From NCBI RefSeq assembly GCF_024298925.1, contig NZ_CP101283.1, positions 3,787,001-3,851,000 of the forward strand: a stretch of DNA of 64,000 nucleotides, given 5' to 3'. Source of the stretch: Phenylobacterium sp. LH3H17 (GTDB lineage: Bacteria; Pseudomonadota; Alphaproteobacteria; Caulobacterales; Caulobacteraceae). Below the pieces are notes generated by a model. It searched no databases. It saw nothing but the letters and a program-made list of their open reading frames with translations, and was not told the origin of the DNA. The translations under genes and the position numbers were made by a program. Below are positions 16,684 through 25,011 of this stretch, piece by piece. Within the stretch, counting starts at the first letter, position 1. Every line of letters begins with the position of its first letter.

Positions 16684-17946
16684 ATGAATCGTCTTTTCAC
16701 CGCCTTCATCGTGGCGGGCATGGTGCTCGGCGTCGCCGTCGGCTGGGGGGTGAACCAGGGCCTGAGTCCGGAGCAGGCCAAGGAGGTCGCCGGCAACCTG
16801 ACCATCATCACCGACGTCTTCCTGCGCCTGATCAAGATGATCATCGCGCCCCTGGTGTTCGCGACCCTGGTGGCCGGCATCGCCCACATGGAGGACGCCG
16901 CCAGCATCGGCCGGGTCGGCGTCAAGACCATGGCCTGGTTCATCAGCGCCTCGCTGGTCTCGCTCACCATCGGCCTGGTGATGGTCCACCTGATCGCGCC
17001 CGGCGTCGGCATGGACCTGATCGACGAGGCGGCGGGCGCCGCGGGCACGGTGGACGCCACCAAGCTCACCCTGAGGGAGTTCGTCACCCACCTGGTGCCG
17101 AAATCCATCGTCGAGGCCATGGCCAACAACGAGATCCTGCAGATCGTGGTGTTCTCGATCTTCGTCGGCACCGCCGTCGCATCGCTCGACGACAGGGCGC
17201 CGGCCGTGGTCGTCCTGGTCGATCAGATCGCCAACATCATGCTGAAGGTGACCGGATACGTCATGAAGACGGCGCCACTGGCAATATTCGCCGCACTTGC
17301 TGCGACAATTGCTACGCAGGGACTTAGTGTTCTAGCAGACTATGCGAAATTCGTCCTTGGATTCTATGCGTCGCTGGGCGTGCTCTGGGGATTGCTGATC
17401 GCGGCGATGCTGCTGGTGGTGGGAGCCCGCGCGACGAAGCTGCTGGCGGCGATCCGCAGCCCGGCCCTGCTGGCCTTCGCCACGGCCTCGTCGGAGGCCG
17501 CCTATCCCAGGACCCTGGAGGAGCTGCAGAAGTTCGGCATCTCGCGTCGGATCGCCAGCTTCGTCCTGCCGCTGGGCTACTCGTTCAACCTCGACGGCTC
17601 GATGATGTACTGCACCTTCGCGGTGATGTTCATCGCCCAGGCCTACGGCATCGACCTCTCCATCGGCCAGCAGATCACCATGCTGCTGCTGCTGATGGTG
17701 ACCTCCAAGGGCATGGCCGGCGTGCCCCGCGCCTCGCTGGTGGTCATTGCCGCCACCCTCACCTATTTCGACCTTCCCGAGGCCGGCCTGCTGCTGATCC
17801 TCGGCGTCGACCACCTGCTGGACATGGGCCGCTCGGCCACCAACGTCCTGGGTAATTCGGTCGCCAGCGCCGTGGTCGCCAAGTGGGAGAACCAGATCGA
17901 GGACCCCGACGCCTCGGGCGCCGAGCCCGTTCCCGTCCCGCGTTAA
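16684..17946 (+). CDS. Dicarboxylate/amino acid:cation symporter (DAACS family)
   Basis: 420 residues from the ATG at 16684. Inner-membrane Na+/H+-coupled uptake of dicarboxylates or glutamate. Family motifs: the serine-rich hairpin ASSEAAYPRTLEEL, YSFNLDGSMMY, and TSKGMAGVPRASLVV; about eight membrane helices plus two re-entrant loops fit. Bases about 17275-17370 (residues around 198-230) use codons rare elsewhere in this window (ATA, CTA, AGT, ACA, CTT), an odd patch inside an otherwise GC-rich gene although the protein reads normally. DctA, GltP and related members cannot be told apart. Confidence 0.9.
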   Translation: MNRLFTAFIVAGMVLGVAVGWGVNQGLSPEQAKEVAGNLTIITDVFLRLIKMIIAPLVFATLVAGIAHMEDAASIGRVGVKTMAWFISASLVSLTIGLVMVHLIAPGVGMDLIDEAAGAAGTVDATKLTLREFVTHLVPKSIVEAMANNEILQIVVFSIFVGTAVASLDDRAPAVVVLVDQIANIMLKVTGYVMKTAPLAIFAALAATIATQGLSVLADYAKFVLGFYASLGVLWGLLIAAMLLVVGARATKLLAAIRSPALLAFATASSEAAYPRTLEELQKFGISRRIASFVLPLGYSFNLDGSMMYCTFAVMFIAQAYGIDLSIGQQITMLLLLMVTSKGMAGVPRASLVVIAATLTYFDLPEAGLLLILGVDHLLDMGRSATNVLGNSVASAVVAKWENQIEDPDASGAEPVPVPR

Positions 17947-18002
17947 CGGTCGACTCAGCCCGCCATGGGATCATCCGCCCTTCGGCAGGGGGTTGCAGGG
18001 CC

Positions 18003-19451
18003 ATGGGGGACGACGCGGCCGAAAGCATGGCGCGCGAGGAGGTGGCCCGCATCTCCGAGGCCCTGGCCGCCCGCGTCGACGAGCTGGAAGCCGAGCGCGC
18101 GCTCACCATGCACCTGGCCCGCACCGACGGGCTGACGGGCCTGCTGAACCGAGGCGCCTTCACCGCGGCCCTGATCGACCGGCTGGAGGCCGCGCAAGCG
18201 TCGGGCGAGCGCCTGGCCCTGTTCGTCATCGACCTGGACCGCTTCAAGCACCTCAATGACAGCCTCGGCCACCACGCCGGCGACCAGCTGCTGAACGAGA
18301 TCGGCCGGCGCCTGAAGACCGAGGCCAAGCCCGGCGACCTGGTCTGCCGCCTGGGCGGCGACGAGTTCGCGGTGATCGCCTCGGGCGACCAGGTGGCCCG
18401 CAGGGCCGCGGCCCTGACCCAGCTGCTCGGCCAGGGCCACACCATCTATGGCCGGGTGGTCTCGCCCGGCGCCTCGGTGGGGGTGGCGGTCTATCCCGAC
18501 GACGCCACCGACGCCGTCGACCTGCAGCGCTACGCCGACATGGCCCTCTACCGCGCCAAGAGCGCCGGGGGCCGGCGCTGGTCGGCCTTCGACACCGACC
18601 TGCGCAAGGCCGGCGAGGCCCGCCACAGCCTGGAGGCGGAGCTGCGCCGCGCCATCCCGGCCGGCGAGATCGTCCCCTGGTACCAGCCGGTGGTCGACGC
18701 CGCCGACAGCCGCATCGTCGCCGTCGAGGTCCTGGCCCGCTGGAACCACCCCGAGCAGGGCCTGCTGGCCCCCGGCGTCTTCGTGCCCCTGGCCGAGGAG
18801 CTGGGCCTGATCGCCGACCTCGACGCCGCCATCTTCGCCAGCGCCTGCCGCACCGCCGCGCCCTGGGTGGCCGAGGGCCTGATCGACGCCATCTCCTGCA
18901 ACGTCTCGCCGCGCGAGCTGCTGGACCCGGCCTTCTCGCGCGCCCTGCTGCGCCGGCTGAAGGCCACCGACCTGCCGGCCACCGCGCTCACCGTCGAGAT
19001 CACCGAGACCTTCCTGGTCCAGGACCTGGGCCTGGCGCGGCGCCACATCGAGCGCCTGGCCTCCAAGGGCGTGCGCATCGCGCTGGACGACTTCGGCACC
19101 GGCTATTCCAACCTCCGCGCCCTGCTGCAGCTGCCCATCCACACGGTGAAGCTGGACCAGTCGCTGATCGGCGACGTGGGCCGCGATCCCCGGGTCTCCA
19201 AGCTGGTCCGCGCCATGCTGGGCGCCGCCAAGTCGCTGGACGCCCGCATCGTCGCCGAGGGCGTGGAGGACGAGGCCCAGGCCCTGTTCCTGCGCGCCGC
19301 CGGCTGCGACCGCATGCAGGGCTTCCTGTTCGCCAGGCCCATGCCGGCCGACCAGGTCGAGGCCCTGATCCGCCAGCAGGCCGCCGACCTCGGCCCCCGC
19401 GCCGCGCCGGTCGAAGAGACCCCGGCCACCCCGCTGCGGGCGCGGCGCTAG
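18003..19451 (+). CDS. GGDEF-EAL dual-domain cyclic-di-GMP protein
   Basis: 482 residues from the ATG at 18003. A short coiled-coil N-terminus (about 1-38) leads to a diguanylate cyclase domain with an intact GGDEF motif at 118-122; the inhibitory site five residues before reads KPGD rather than RxxD. The phosphodiesterase domain has EVL (242-244) for EAL, plus CNVSPREL, EITETFLV, DDFGTG (362-367), KLDQSLI and AEGVEDEAQ, so its metal and catalytic residues appear present. No membrane segment or sensor domain is visible, so it is cytoplasmic. Both activities are possible; which dominates is unknown. Confidence 0.92.
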   Translation: MGDDAAESMAREEVARISEALAARVDELEAERALTMHLARTDGLTGLLNRGAFTAALIDRLEAAQASGERLALFVIDLDRFKHLNDSLGHHAGDQLLNEIGRRLKTEAKPGDLVCRLGGDEFAVIASGDQVARRAAALTQLLGQGHTIYGRVVSPGASVGVAVYPDDATDAVDLQRYADMALYRAKSAGGRRWSAFDTDLRKAGEARHSLEAELRRAIPAGEIVPWYQPVVDAADSRIVAVEVLARWNHPEQGLLAPGVFVPLAEELGLIADLDAAIFASACRTAAPWVAEGLIDAISCNVSPRELLDPAFSRALLRRLKATDLPATALTVEITETFLVQDLGLARRHIERLASKGVRIALDDFGTGYSNLRALLQLPIHTVKLDQSLIGDVGRDPRVSKLVRAMLGAAKSLDARIVAEGVEDEAQALFLRAAGCDRMQGFLFARPMPADQVEALIRQQAADLGPRAAPVEETPATPLRARR

Positions 19452-19484
19452 CGCTCCAATCCGCAGATCCCCATATCGGGGCCC

Positions 19485-20396
19485 ATGCAGAACCACCTTC
19501 GCACCTTCGTGCTGCTCGCGGCGCTCACCGCCATCTTCGTCGGCGTCGGCTATCTGATCGGCGGCGCCACCGGCATGCTCGTGGCCTTCCTGCTGGGCGC
19601 GACGATGAACTTCGTCAGCTACTGGAACGCCGACAAGATCGTGCTGAAGATGTACGCCGCGCGCGAGGTCGACCCCGCCACCGCCGAGCCCCTGCTGGCG
19701 AACTACGTCGCCGACGTCCATGACCTGGCGCAGCGCGCGGGCCTGCCCCGGCCCAAGGTCTATGTCATCGACAGCGACCAGCCCAACGCCTTCGCCACCG
19801 GCCGCGACCCCGAGCACGCCGCCGTGGCCGCCACCGTCGGCCTGCTGCGCATGCTGGACCGCCGCGAGATCCGCGGGGTCATGGCCCACGAGCTGGCCCA
19901 TGTGAAGAACCGCGACACCCTGACCATGACCGTCACGGCGACCATCGCCGGCGCCATCGGGGCGCTGGCTAACTTCGCCCTGTTCTTCGGCGGCAATGAT
20001 CGCGAGCGGCCGGGCGGCATCATCGGGACCCTGGCCCTGATGATCCTGGCCCCCATGGCCGCGGCCCTGGTCCAGATGGCCATCAGCCGCGGCCGCGAAT
20101 ACCAGGCCGACGCCGGCGGCGCGGAGATCAGCGGCGACGCACAAGCTCTCGCCAGCGCGCTTCAGAAGATCGACGCCCATGCCCGCGGGATCGTCAACCT
20201 GACCGCCGAGCGCAATCCCGCCACCGGCCAGATGTTCATCATCAACCCGCTCTCGGGCCGCGGCGCCGACAACCTGTTCTCCACCCACCCGGCGACCCAG
20301 AACCGGGTCGAGGCCCTGATGCGCCTCGCCGCCCCGTCCCGCCGGGCGGAGACCGCCGTCCCGCTCACCAGCGCCCGACGCGGCCCCTGGGGCTAG
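19485..20396 (+). CDS. htpX: HtpX-type M48 zinc metalloprotease
   Basis: 303 residues. Membrane quality-control protease with a cytosolic active site. Two N-terminal helices (about 9-45), the zinc motif HELAH at 135-139, two further helices (about 155-200), and the third ligand region [14 protein letters not shown] are visible. [15 protein letters not shown] near the C-terminus is family-typical, followed by a basic low-complexity tail. It starts 33 bases after the GGDEF-EAL gene; shared transcription is possible. Confidence 0.92.
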   Translation: MQNHLRTFVLLAALTAIFVGVGYLIGGATGMLVAFLLGATMNFVSYWNADKIVLKMYAAREVDPATAEPLLANYVADVHDLAQRAGLPRPKVYVIDSDQPNAFATGRDPEHAAVAATVGLLRMLDRREIRGVMAHELAHVKNRDTLTMTVTATIAGAIGALANFALFFGGNDRERPGGIIGTLALMILAPMAAALVQMAISRGREYQADAGGAEISGDAQALASALQKIDAHARGIVNLTAERNPATGQMFIINPLSGRGADNLFSTHPATQNRVEALMRLAAPSRRAETAVPLTSARRGPWG

Positions 20397-20399
20397 GTC

Positions 20400-20590
20400 C
20401 CGCCTGGGGGACTTTGACTCTCGTGCGCTTCAACCCCCTCCGTCACGTCGCCGATAGAGGCGACGCGCCACCTCCCCCAAACCGCGCTGCGCGCTGGGGG
20501 AGGATCTAGGTTCGCATAGTCCATGGATGCTCCCCCCCTGGGGGAGCTGTCGGCGCAGCCGACTGAGGGGGACTTTGACTCTTGTTGGGG
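20400..20590. repeat. Intergenic repeat, copy 2
   Basis: Second copy of the composite intergenic repeat: it contains gggggactttgactct, cttcaaccccctccgtcacg, a hairpin built on cctcccccaaaccgcgctgcgcgctggggg, and ctgggggagctgtcggcg, each with a near-identical counterpart at 13806-13985. No gene is seen in it. Confidence 0.75.
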
Positions 20591-20624
20591 GCTTCAACCC
20601 CCTGCGGCTAACCCCAAACACCGC

Positions 20625-20648
20625 TCATCCCGGCGAAGGCCGGGATGA
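20625..20648. repeat. REP-like palindrome, short copy
   Basis: tcatcccggcgaaggccggg followed by atga forms a palindrome with arms tcatcccggc / gccgggatga. It is the short form of the 12471-12550 element and lies directly 3-prime of the terminase-like gene on the minus strand. Confidence 0.75.
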
Positions 20649-20653
20649 GCGGC

Positions 20654-21496
20654 TTAGGCCGAGATCGCCCCGGCCCGCCGCCGCAACCGCGCATATTCCG
20701 CATCCAAGGCCCGCCGCGCCTTCCGCGCCTCCTTCGCCCGCCCCACCGCCTCGGCGAAGTCGGGCCGGGTCCGCATCCAGCCGTAGAAGGTGGCGGCGCA
20801 CGGCATGTCCGGCAGGCGGCTGAGGGTGTTGAGCGTGCCGCCCTCGGCGATCCCCTCGCAGATCGCCTCGAGCAGATAGTCCGGGCAGGCCGCCCGGGCC
20901 TGGACCCGGCGGCGGCGGGCCACCTTCAGGGCGATCTTCAGGGCCTGGTCGAACTCCGGCTGCGCCTTGCGCCAGCGGATCACCACGTCCCGGCACGGCA
21001 GGCCGTGGCCGGAGTTGAGCATGGCCTGGAAATCCTCGCCGCGCGCGACCCGCGCCACGATCCTGTCGGCCAGGGCCTGGTCGAAGGGCCGGAAGCGGGC
21101 GGCGCAGCGCCGGGCGCGCTCGGCGACCTTCACCTGGTTCAGCCGCCAGACCTCCCCGCCGAACTCCCCCTGGGTCATCCGCCAATGCCGGTAGGCCCGG
21201 CGCGACGGCATGGCCGGGTCGCGAAGGATGGAGACGATCCCCTCCCCCGCCGCCAGCCGCGCCAGCAACGCCTTGGCCTTGGCCTCATCGAAGGCGAGGC
21301 TCCGGTCGCCCCTCAGCCGGGCGTTGACGAGCGCCGTGGCGAAGTTGGCGTCGGCGTGGGTCCAGGCATGGACGCTGGCATAGGACGGCATCTCCGGCTC
21401 GGCGCAGATGCGCGACAGCTTCTCCCCCGCCGTCACCCGGTCGAGGATCTGCTGGCGGGCTTGCGGGTGCGTGTCAGCGTAGGCGCGCGCGGGCAT
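20654..21496 (-). CDS. Protein of four tandem terminase-small-subunit-like repeats
   Basis: 280 residues. Four helix-turn-helix-like units are visible, roughly at 15-60, 75-117, 141-188 and 207-256. Each follows the pattern V/A-x-x-GE-x-L-x-x-I, then MPS or LPC, then V-x-x-W and x-F-x-x-A (for example GEKLSRICAEPEMPSYASV, GEGIVSILRDPAMPSRRAY). This pattern resembles the DNA-binding unit of Sf6-type phage terminase small subunits, which normally occurs once. No large terminase or other phage gene is nearby. The protein is basic towards the C-terminus and has no membrane segment; DNA or RNA binding is an inference. Function unknown. Confidence 0.7.
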   Translation of the reverse strand: MPARAYADTHPQARQQILDRVTAGEKLSRICAEPEMPSYASVHAWTHADANFATALVNARLRGDRSLAFDEAKAKALLARLAAGEGIVSILRDPAMPSRRAYRHWRMTQGEFGGEVWRLNQVKVAERARRCAARFRPFDQALADRIVARVARGEDFQAMLNSGHGLPCRDVVIRWRKAQPEFDQALKIALKVARRRRVQARAACPDYLLEAICEGIAEGGTLNTLSRLPDMPCAATFYGWMRTRPDFAEAVGRAKEARKARRALDAEYARLRRRAGAISA

Positions 21497-21590
21497 TGGG
21501 GGAGTGTACCGCGCAACTCGGCGGGCGAGAACATTGCAAGAACAAAAAGTTGACGCACGGAGCCGCGGCGAGGCAAGGAACGTCGCTGCA

Positions 21591-21794
21591 ATGCAGATGT
21601 TTCAGACCCTCGGGCGGACCATGGAGCCGTCAGACGTCCTCAAGATCGAGTGCGTCGCGTGCGGCCACCGTGTCGAGTGGACCCGCGCGGAAGCCTTCGC
21701 GCGCCTTGGCGCGGGCGCCCGTCCCGCCGACTTGAAACGCCTAGGCCCCTGCGGGAAGTGTGGCGAAAAGCGCAGGATCCGCGCCTGGATTTGA
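21591..21794 (+). CDS. Small zinc-ribbon-like protein
   Basis: 67 residues from the ATG at 21591 (AAGGA lies 11 bases upstream); an ATG at 21621 is an equally plausible start giving 57 residues. Two CxxC knuckles are visible, ECVACGHRVEW and GPCGKCGEKRRIRAW, about 30 residues apart, typical of a zinc ribbon. The spacing between them is filled by an amphipathic segment with RLGAGARPADLKRLG. It ends 33 bases before the SRAP gene on the same strand. No specific function recognised; nucleic acid or protein binding is possible. Confidence 0.6.
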   Translation: MQMFQTLGRTMEPSDVLKIECVACGHRVEWTRAEAFARLGAGARPADLKRLGPCGKCGEKRRIRAWI

Positions 21795-21827
21795 CGGTCG
21801 CCCCGGCCCCGCGCCAATCTTCAGAGC

Positions 21828-22607
21828 ATGTGCAATCTCTACACCATCGAAGGCGACATCTTCGGCTGGGCCGAGGCTCACGAGACGTTCCTCGGCCGCG
21901 CCCTGCGTCTGCCGGCTGGTGCCGCCGAAGGCACGTCCAACATCGACCTCACCTGGAAGCCGCAGGTCTATCCGGACTACCGGGCGCCCACCGTGCGCCT
22001 GGGGTCGGACGGCGCCGAAGAGGTGGGCTTCGCACGCTGGGGCATGCCCAGCTCAAAGCAGGCGCTGTTCATCGCCGCCAAGAAGCGGGCCGACAAGCTC
22101 CGCGCCAAGGGCAAGACACTCACCGACGCCGACTTCGCCGAACTGCTCCGCCTTGAGCCGGACGGCGGCACGACCAATGTCCGCAAGACCGAGAGCCGCC
22201 ACTGGGCGCCCTATCTCGGCGTCGCCAATCGCTGCCTGGTCCCGCTCACCTGCTTCGCCGAACCCGACCAGGTCGGCGGATCGCGGGAGAATGTCTGGTT
22301 CGCGCTGTCGGAAGATCGTCCCCTGGCCTACTTCGCCGGCGTCCACACCCTCGACTATTCCTGCGTCCGCAAGATCAAGACGGGCTGGGAGACCTGCGAC
22401 CTGTTTGGCTTCCTCACCACCGACGCCAACGCCGAGGTCGGCGCGGTCCACGACAAGGCCATGCCGGTGATCCTCACGACGGCTGAGGAGGCGACGACCT
22501 GGCTAACTGCGCCGTGGGAGCAAGCCAAGGCCCTGCAGCGCCCTCTCCCCGATGGTTCGCTGACGGTGGTAGCACGGGGCCGCGCGCCTGCTGCCGTCGG
22601 GGTGTAA
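21828..22607 (+). CDS. SRAP-domain protein (HMCES/YedK family)
   Basis: 259 residues. Family members form a covalent thiazolidine link to abasic sites in single-stranded DNA through the residue Cys2 exposed by removal of Met1, protecting them during replication and the SOS response. Visible key residues: Cys2 (MCNLYTIEG), Asn117 in TTNVRKTES, Glu145 in LTCFAEPDQ, and His208 in [18 protein letters not shown] near 70 is also family-typical. Length is usual. It borders the reverse-transcriptase island on the left, and still has normal GC-rich codon use. Confidence 0.9.
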   Translation: MCNLYTIEGDIFGWAEAHETFLGRALRLPAGAAEGTSNIDLTWKPQVYPDYRAPTVRLGSDGAEEVGFARWGMPSSKQALFIAAKKRADKLRAKGKTLTDADFAELLRLEPDGGTTNVRKTESRHWAPYLGVANRCLVPLTCFAEPDQVGGSRENVWFALSEDRPLAYFAGVHTLDYSCVRKIKTGWETCDLFGFLTTDANAEVGAVHDKAMPVILTTAEEATTWLTAPWEQAKALQRPLPDGSLTVVARGRAPAAVGV

Positions 22608-22660
22608 GGCCCAGCCAGAGAAGTGGGCAATGCCGCACCAAATCTTGCTCGGGAGGGCAT

Positions 22661-23278
22661 ATGTCCGAAAACAGCACGACCTCATCCGGCCCTGAGCCAA
22701 GACGCTTTGTAGTTGATGTGAAGCGCGTTCCGCCCGGCTTTCCGACCCAAGCTCACAGCTCGGAATTTTGGGAAGCGCTCGGTCGGACTGTGGCGACATT
22801 TGGATTCTTGGAGAACGTGCTGGGCAAGGCCGTCTTCGCCATAACCGGCACTACGGAGCTGCCGGAGGACCCCACTGAGGCGGAGACCGCGCTCAAGGCA
22901 TGGTCACGGACACTGGAAAGGGCGTTGACCGATGCGCTCGGCGGCCTAATTCAATTATTCGCGACAGCAGTGCGCGCCAACTCCAACGTCACCACCACCA
23001 ATATTGACGAATTGTTGGATCAACTGAAACAAGCGGCGAATTTGCGCAATGTCCTTTGTCATGGTTTCTGGCAACTACCTGATGCGTCCGGGCGATCAGT
23101 TCCATTCTTCGTAAATCGGAAGATCGAGGCGTTTGCGTCCCCTATCGACGTGCAATTCCTGACCCAGACGCGCGAAGCCACCCTCGAAATGGCGTTGAGC
23201 GTCATCAACGTCGTCACACACATGGGATTCCAGTTTCCTAGTACCGGGGGGCCGGGTGAGCCGGTCTGGGCCGTCTGA
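22661..23278 (+). CDS. HEPN-like protein upstream of the reverse transcriptase
   Basis: 205 residues from the ATG at 22661 (GGGAGG eight bases upstream). The protein is predominantly helical: a helix FWEALGRTVATFGFLENVLG, a long helix around 75-108, then DELLDQLKQAANLRNVLCHG. RNVLCH at 129-134 fits the R-x4-6-H motif of HEPN domains, many of which are RNases in toxin or defence systems. No database match could be tested and the rest of the fold is unconfirmed. Base composition and codons are AT-richer than flanking genes, as in the next gene 65 bases on, suggesting joint acquisition. It could alternatively be a non-catalytic member of a common bacterial hypothetical family. Confidence 0.6.
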   Translation: MSENSTTSSGPEPRRFVVDVKRVPPGFPTQAHSSEFWEALGRTVATFGFLENVLGKAVFAITGTTELPEDPTEAETALKAWSRTLERALTDALGGLIQLFATAVRANSNVTTTNIDELLDQLKQAANLRNVLCHGFWQLPDASGRSVPFFVNRKIEAFASPIDVQFLTQTREATLEMALSVINVVTHMGFQFPSTGGPGEPVWAV

Positions 23279-23343
23279 CCGCTCCCGGAAGCAAGCCACA
23301 GGCGATACGGGTCTAACCCACAACAGCTCACTTGAAGTTGTCG

Positions 23344-25011
23344 ATGAACCTGCCAAACCGAAGGCTGCGGAAACGCATCGATAAGTTGGTGGGGGATTGG
23401 ATGATCAGTGAGGCGAGTGTCCGGCGAGCGATAGATCACCTAGGGGCAATGGGAGACACCGACCTTTTTCCACGGCTACCGGAGATGCGTTGCTTCCTTG
23501 AGCGGCCTGGAACTATCGCAAAAGACTGTGAGAAGCTGAACCCTGGTCAGTACAAGCCAAGTGGGGCAGTTGAGACGTTGACTCCAAAATCTTGGCTTGG
23601 GTTTCGGATTGCTCATCAACTTACGGCGTCGGACAATGTCATTTACCTTGGGGCGCTCCTTGATTGCGCGCCGCATCTTGAGCGCGCTCGCCTTCCCAAG
23701 GACACCTATGAAGCCTTCGCCTACCGGTATTCAGCGGATGAGACTGTTAGGGTGTTCGAGCCCGGCCGTGGTTTTCATCAATGGCTAGCCCATCTGTCCG
23801 ATTTTGGTGGGCCGGAAAATCCGTTCTCTGAAGATCGTCCAGCTATAGTTACTGACATTTCGGACTTCTTCCAGCGCATTTACTTTCATCGAATAGAGAA
23901 CGTGCTTGAAGACGCAGGCTGTCCCAAAGCTCCATCAGACTTAATTAAGAAAGTTATCAAGACCGCTCGCGCGCGCCAATCATATGGCTTGCCGGTGGGC
24001 ACAGCGGCGTCGCGATTGCTGGCCGAGTGCTTGTTAAACGACACCGATATTCTTCTGAAAAACATGGGCGTCAAGTTCACGCGCTATGTCGATGACTATC
24101 GCATAGCTGTACCGCCAGGGATGGAAGCTCACTCGATTCTATGCCGCTTAGCCGAGCATCTAATGGTCACCGAAGGGCTTTCGCTAAATGTCTCAAAGAC
24201 AAAGCTCACGACCGTGCGAGATATCGAGCGCAGCTCAAAGGGGCGACTACAGGACGTTTTCACAACAGCAGAGATGGAGAACATGCAAGCCTTCATCGCG
24301 CTAAGCTATGGCGACGATGACGACCTGAAGGACGAAGATTTGGTTGCCAACCCCTTCTTATCGGCAGAATTTCTACAAGCGCGCCTTGATGAGATCGGCG
24401 ACAAGAAGGGTGTAGACCTGTCTGTCTTCAAGGCGATATTGCGTGCATTGCGGTTTCTACAAGGAATTGATGCGCTCAATTTGATCGAGAAACATGCCGA
24501 ACTTCTCTACTATGTTCCGCGCGAATTTTGCTTGGTTCTCAGCGCCGCGTCGAAGCAAGAGGGGTTTCCAACTGACGCGGTGAAACGCCGCGTCATCGAA
24601 TTGCTGTCAATGCCGCCCTATGCTGACTTAGCATATGTTCGGTCCTGGCTGCTCAATCTGTTTGTCGACGGGACCGTACCGGTCTTACTCTCAGACTGGC
24701 AGGCGTATGACTTTAACCGCAGTGTATTTGAGCGACGGTCGCAACTCTTCTTGCGGGGGCTTGCGAATGATAGGCCGTATTTTCGCGCCCTCAAGACACA
24801 GCTGGCCTCCCTCAGCGAGTGGGAGAAGCCCGCAGCGCTAATGGCGGGAATGTGTTTGCCATTGGACGAGTACAAGAACTGGCTCTCTAGCGCTGTCGAT
24901 CAACTCTCAATGCCGTTCGCGGCCACCTATACGGCTTGGCTGCGCGATAACCACGGCAAGTTGCACCAACTCCTGTCCGAGCCCCACGAGCCGGTGTGCA
25001 CGAACCTCTGA
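23344..25011 (+). CDS. Reverse transcriptase of defence-associated (unknown-group/Abi-like) type
   Basis: 555 residues from the ATG at 23344; a TTG 12 bases earlier is possible. RT palm motifs are clear: motif A VTDISDFFQRIYFHRIEN with Asp171, motif B GLPVGTAASRLLAECLL (215-231), the catalytic YVDD box at 248-251, and LNVSKTKL at 281-288 following. The N-terminal 130 residues and the C-terminal 260 helical residues lack the intron maturase, integrase or Cas1 domains seen in other RTs. This organisation, with DISDFF and an all-helical C-terminus, matches the unknown-group RTs that include AbiA, AbiK and DRT defence proteins. The gene is clearly AT-richer than the chromosome. A HEPN-like gene precedes it. 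The exact RT group cannot be assigned here. Confidence 0.85.
   Translation: MNLPNRRLRKRIDKLVGDWMISEASVRRAIDHLGAMGDTDLFPRLPEMRCFLERPGTIAKDCEKLNPGQYKPSGAVETLTPKSWLGFRIAHQLTASDNVIYLGALLDCAPHLERARLPKDTYEAFAYRYSADETVRVFEPGRGFHQWLAHLSDFGGPENPFSEDRPAIVTDISDFFQRIYFHRIENVLEDAGCPKAPSDLIKKVIKTARARQSYGLPVGTAASRLLAECLLNDTDILLKNMGVKFTRYVDDYRIAVPPGMEAHSILCRLAEHLMVTEGLSLNVSKTKLTTVRDIERSSKGRLQDVFTTAEMENMQAFIALSYGDDDDLKDEDLVANPFLSAEFLQARLDEIGDKKGVDLSVFKAILRALRFLQGIDALNLIEKHAELLYYVPREFCLVLSAASKQEGFPTDAVKRRVIELLSMPPYADLAYVRSWLLNLFVDGTVPVLLSDWQAYDFNRSVFERRSQLFLRGLANDRPYFRALKTQLASLSEWEKPAALMAGMCLPLDEYKNWLSSAVDQLSMPFAATYTAWLRDNHGKLHQLLSEPHEPVCTNL

Noticed and set aside
17955..20288. 777-codon minus-strand frame opposite the GGDEF-EAL and htpX genes
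   Set aside because: Composition is a shadow of two well-supported genes; it is rich in Gly, Ala, Gln and Asp without motifs.
23344..25011. RT as a group II intron maturase or retron RT
   Set aside because: No maturase X or endonuclease domain, no intron RNA domains V/VI, and no msr-msd-like inverted repeats seen around it; motif A reads DISDFF with a long helical C-terminus.
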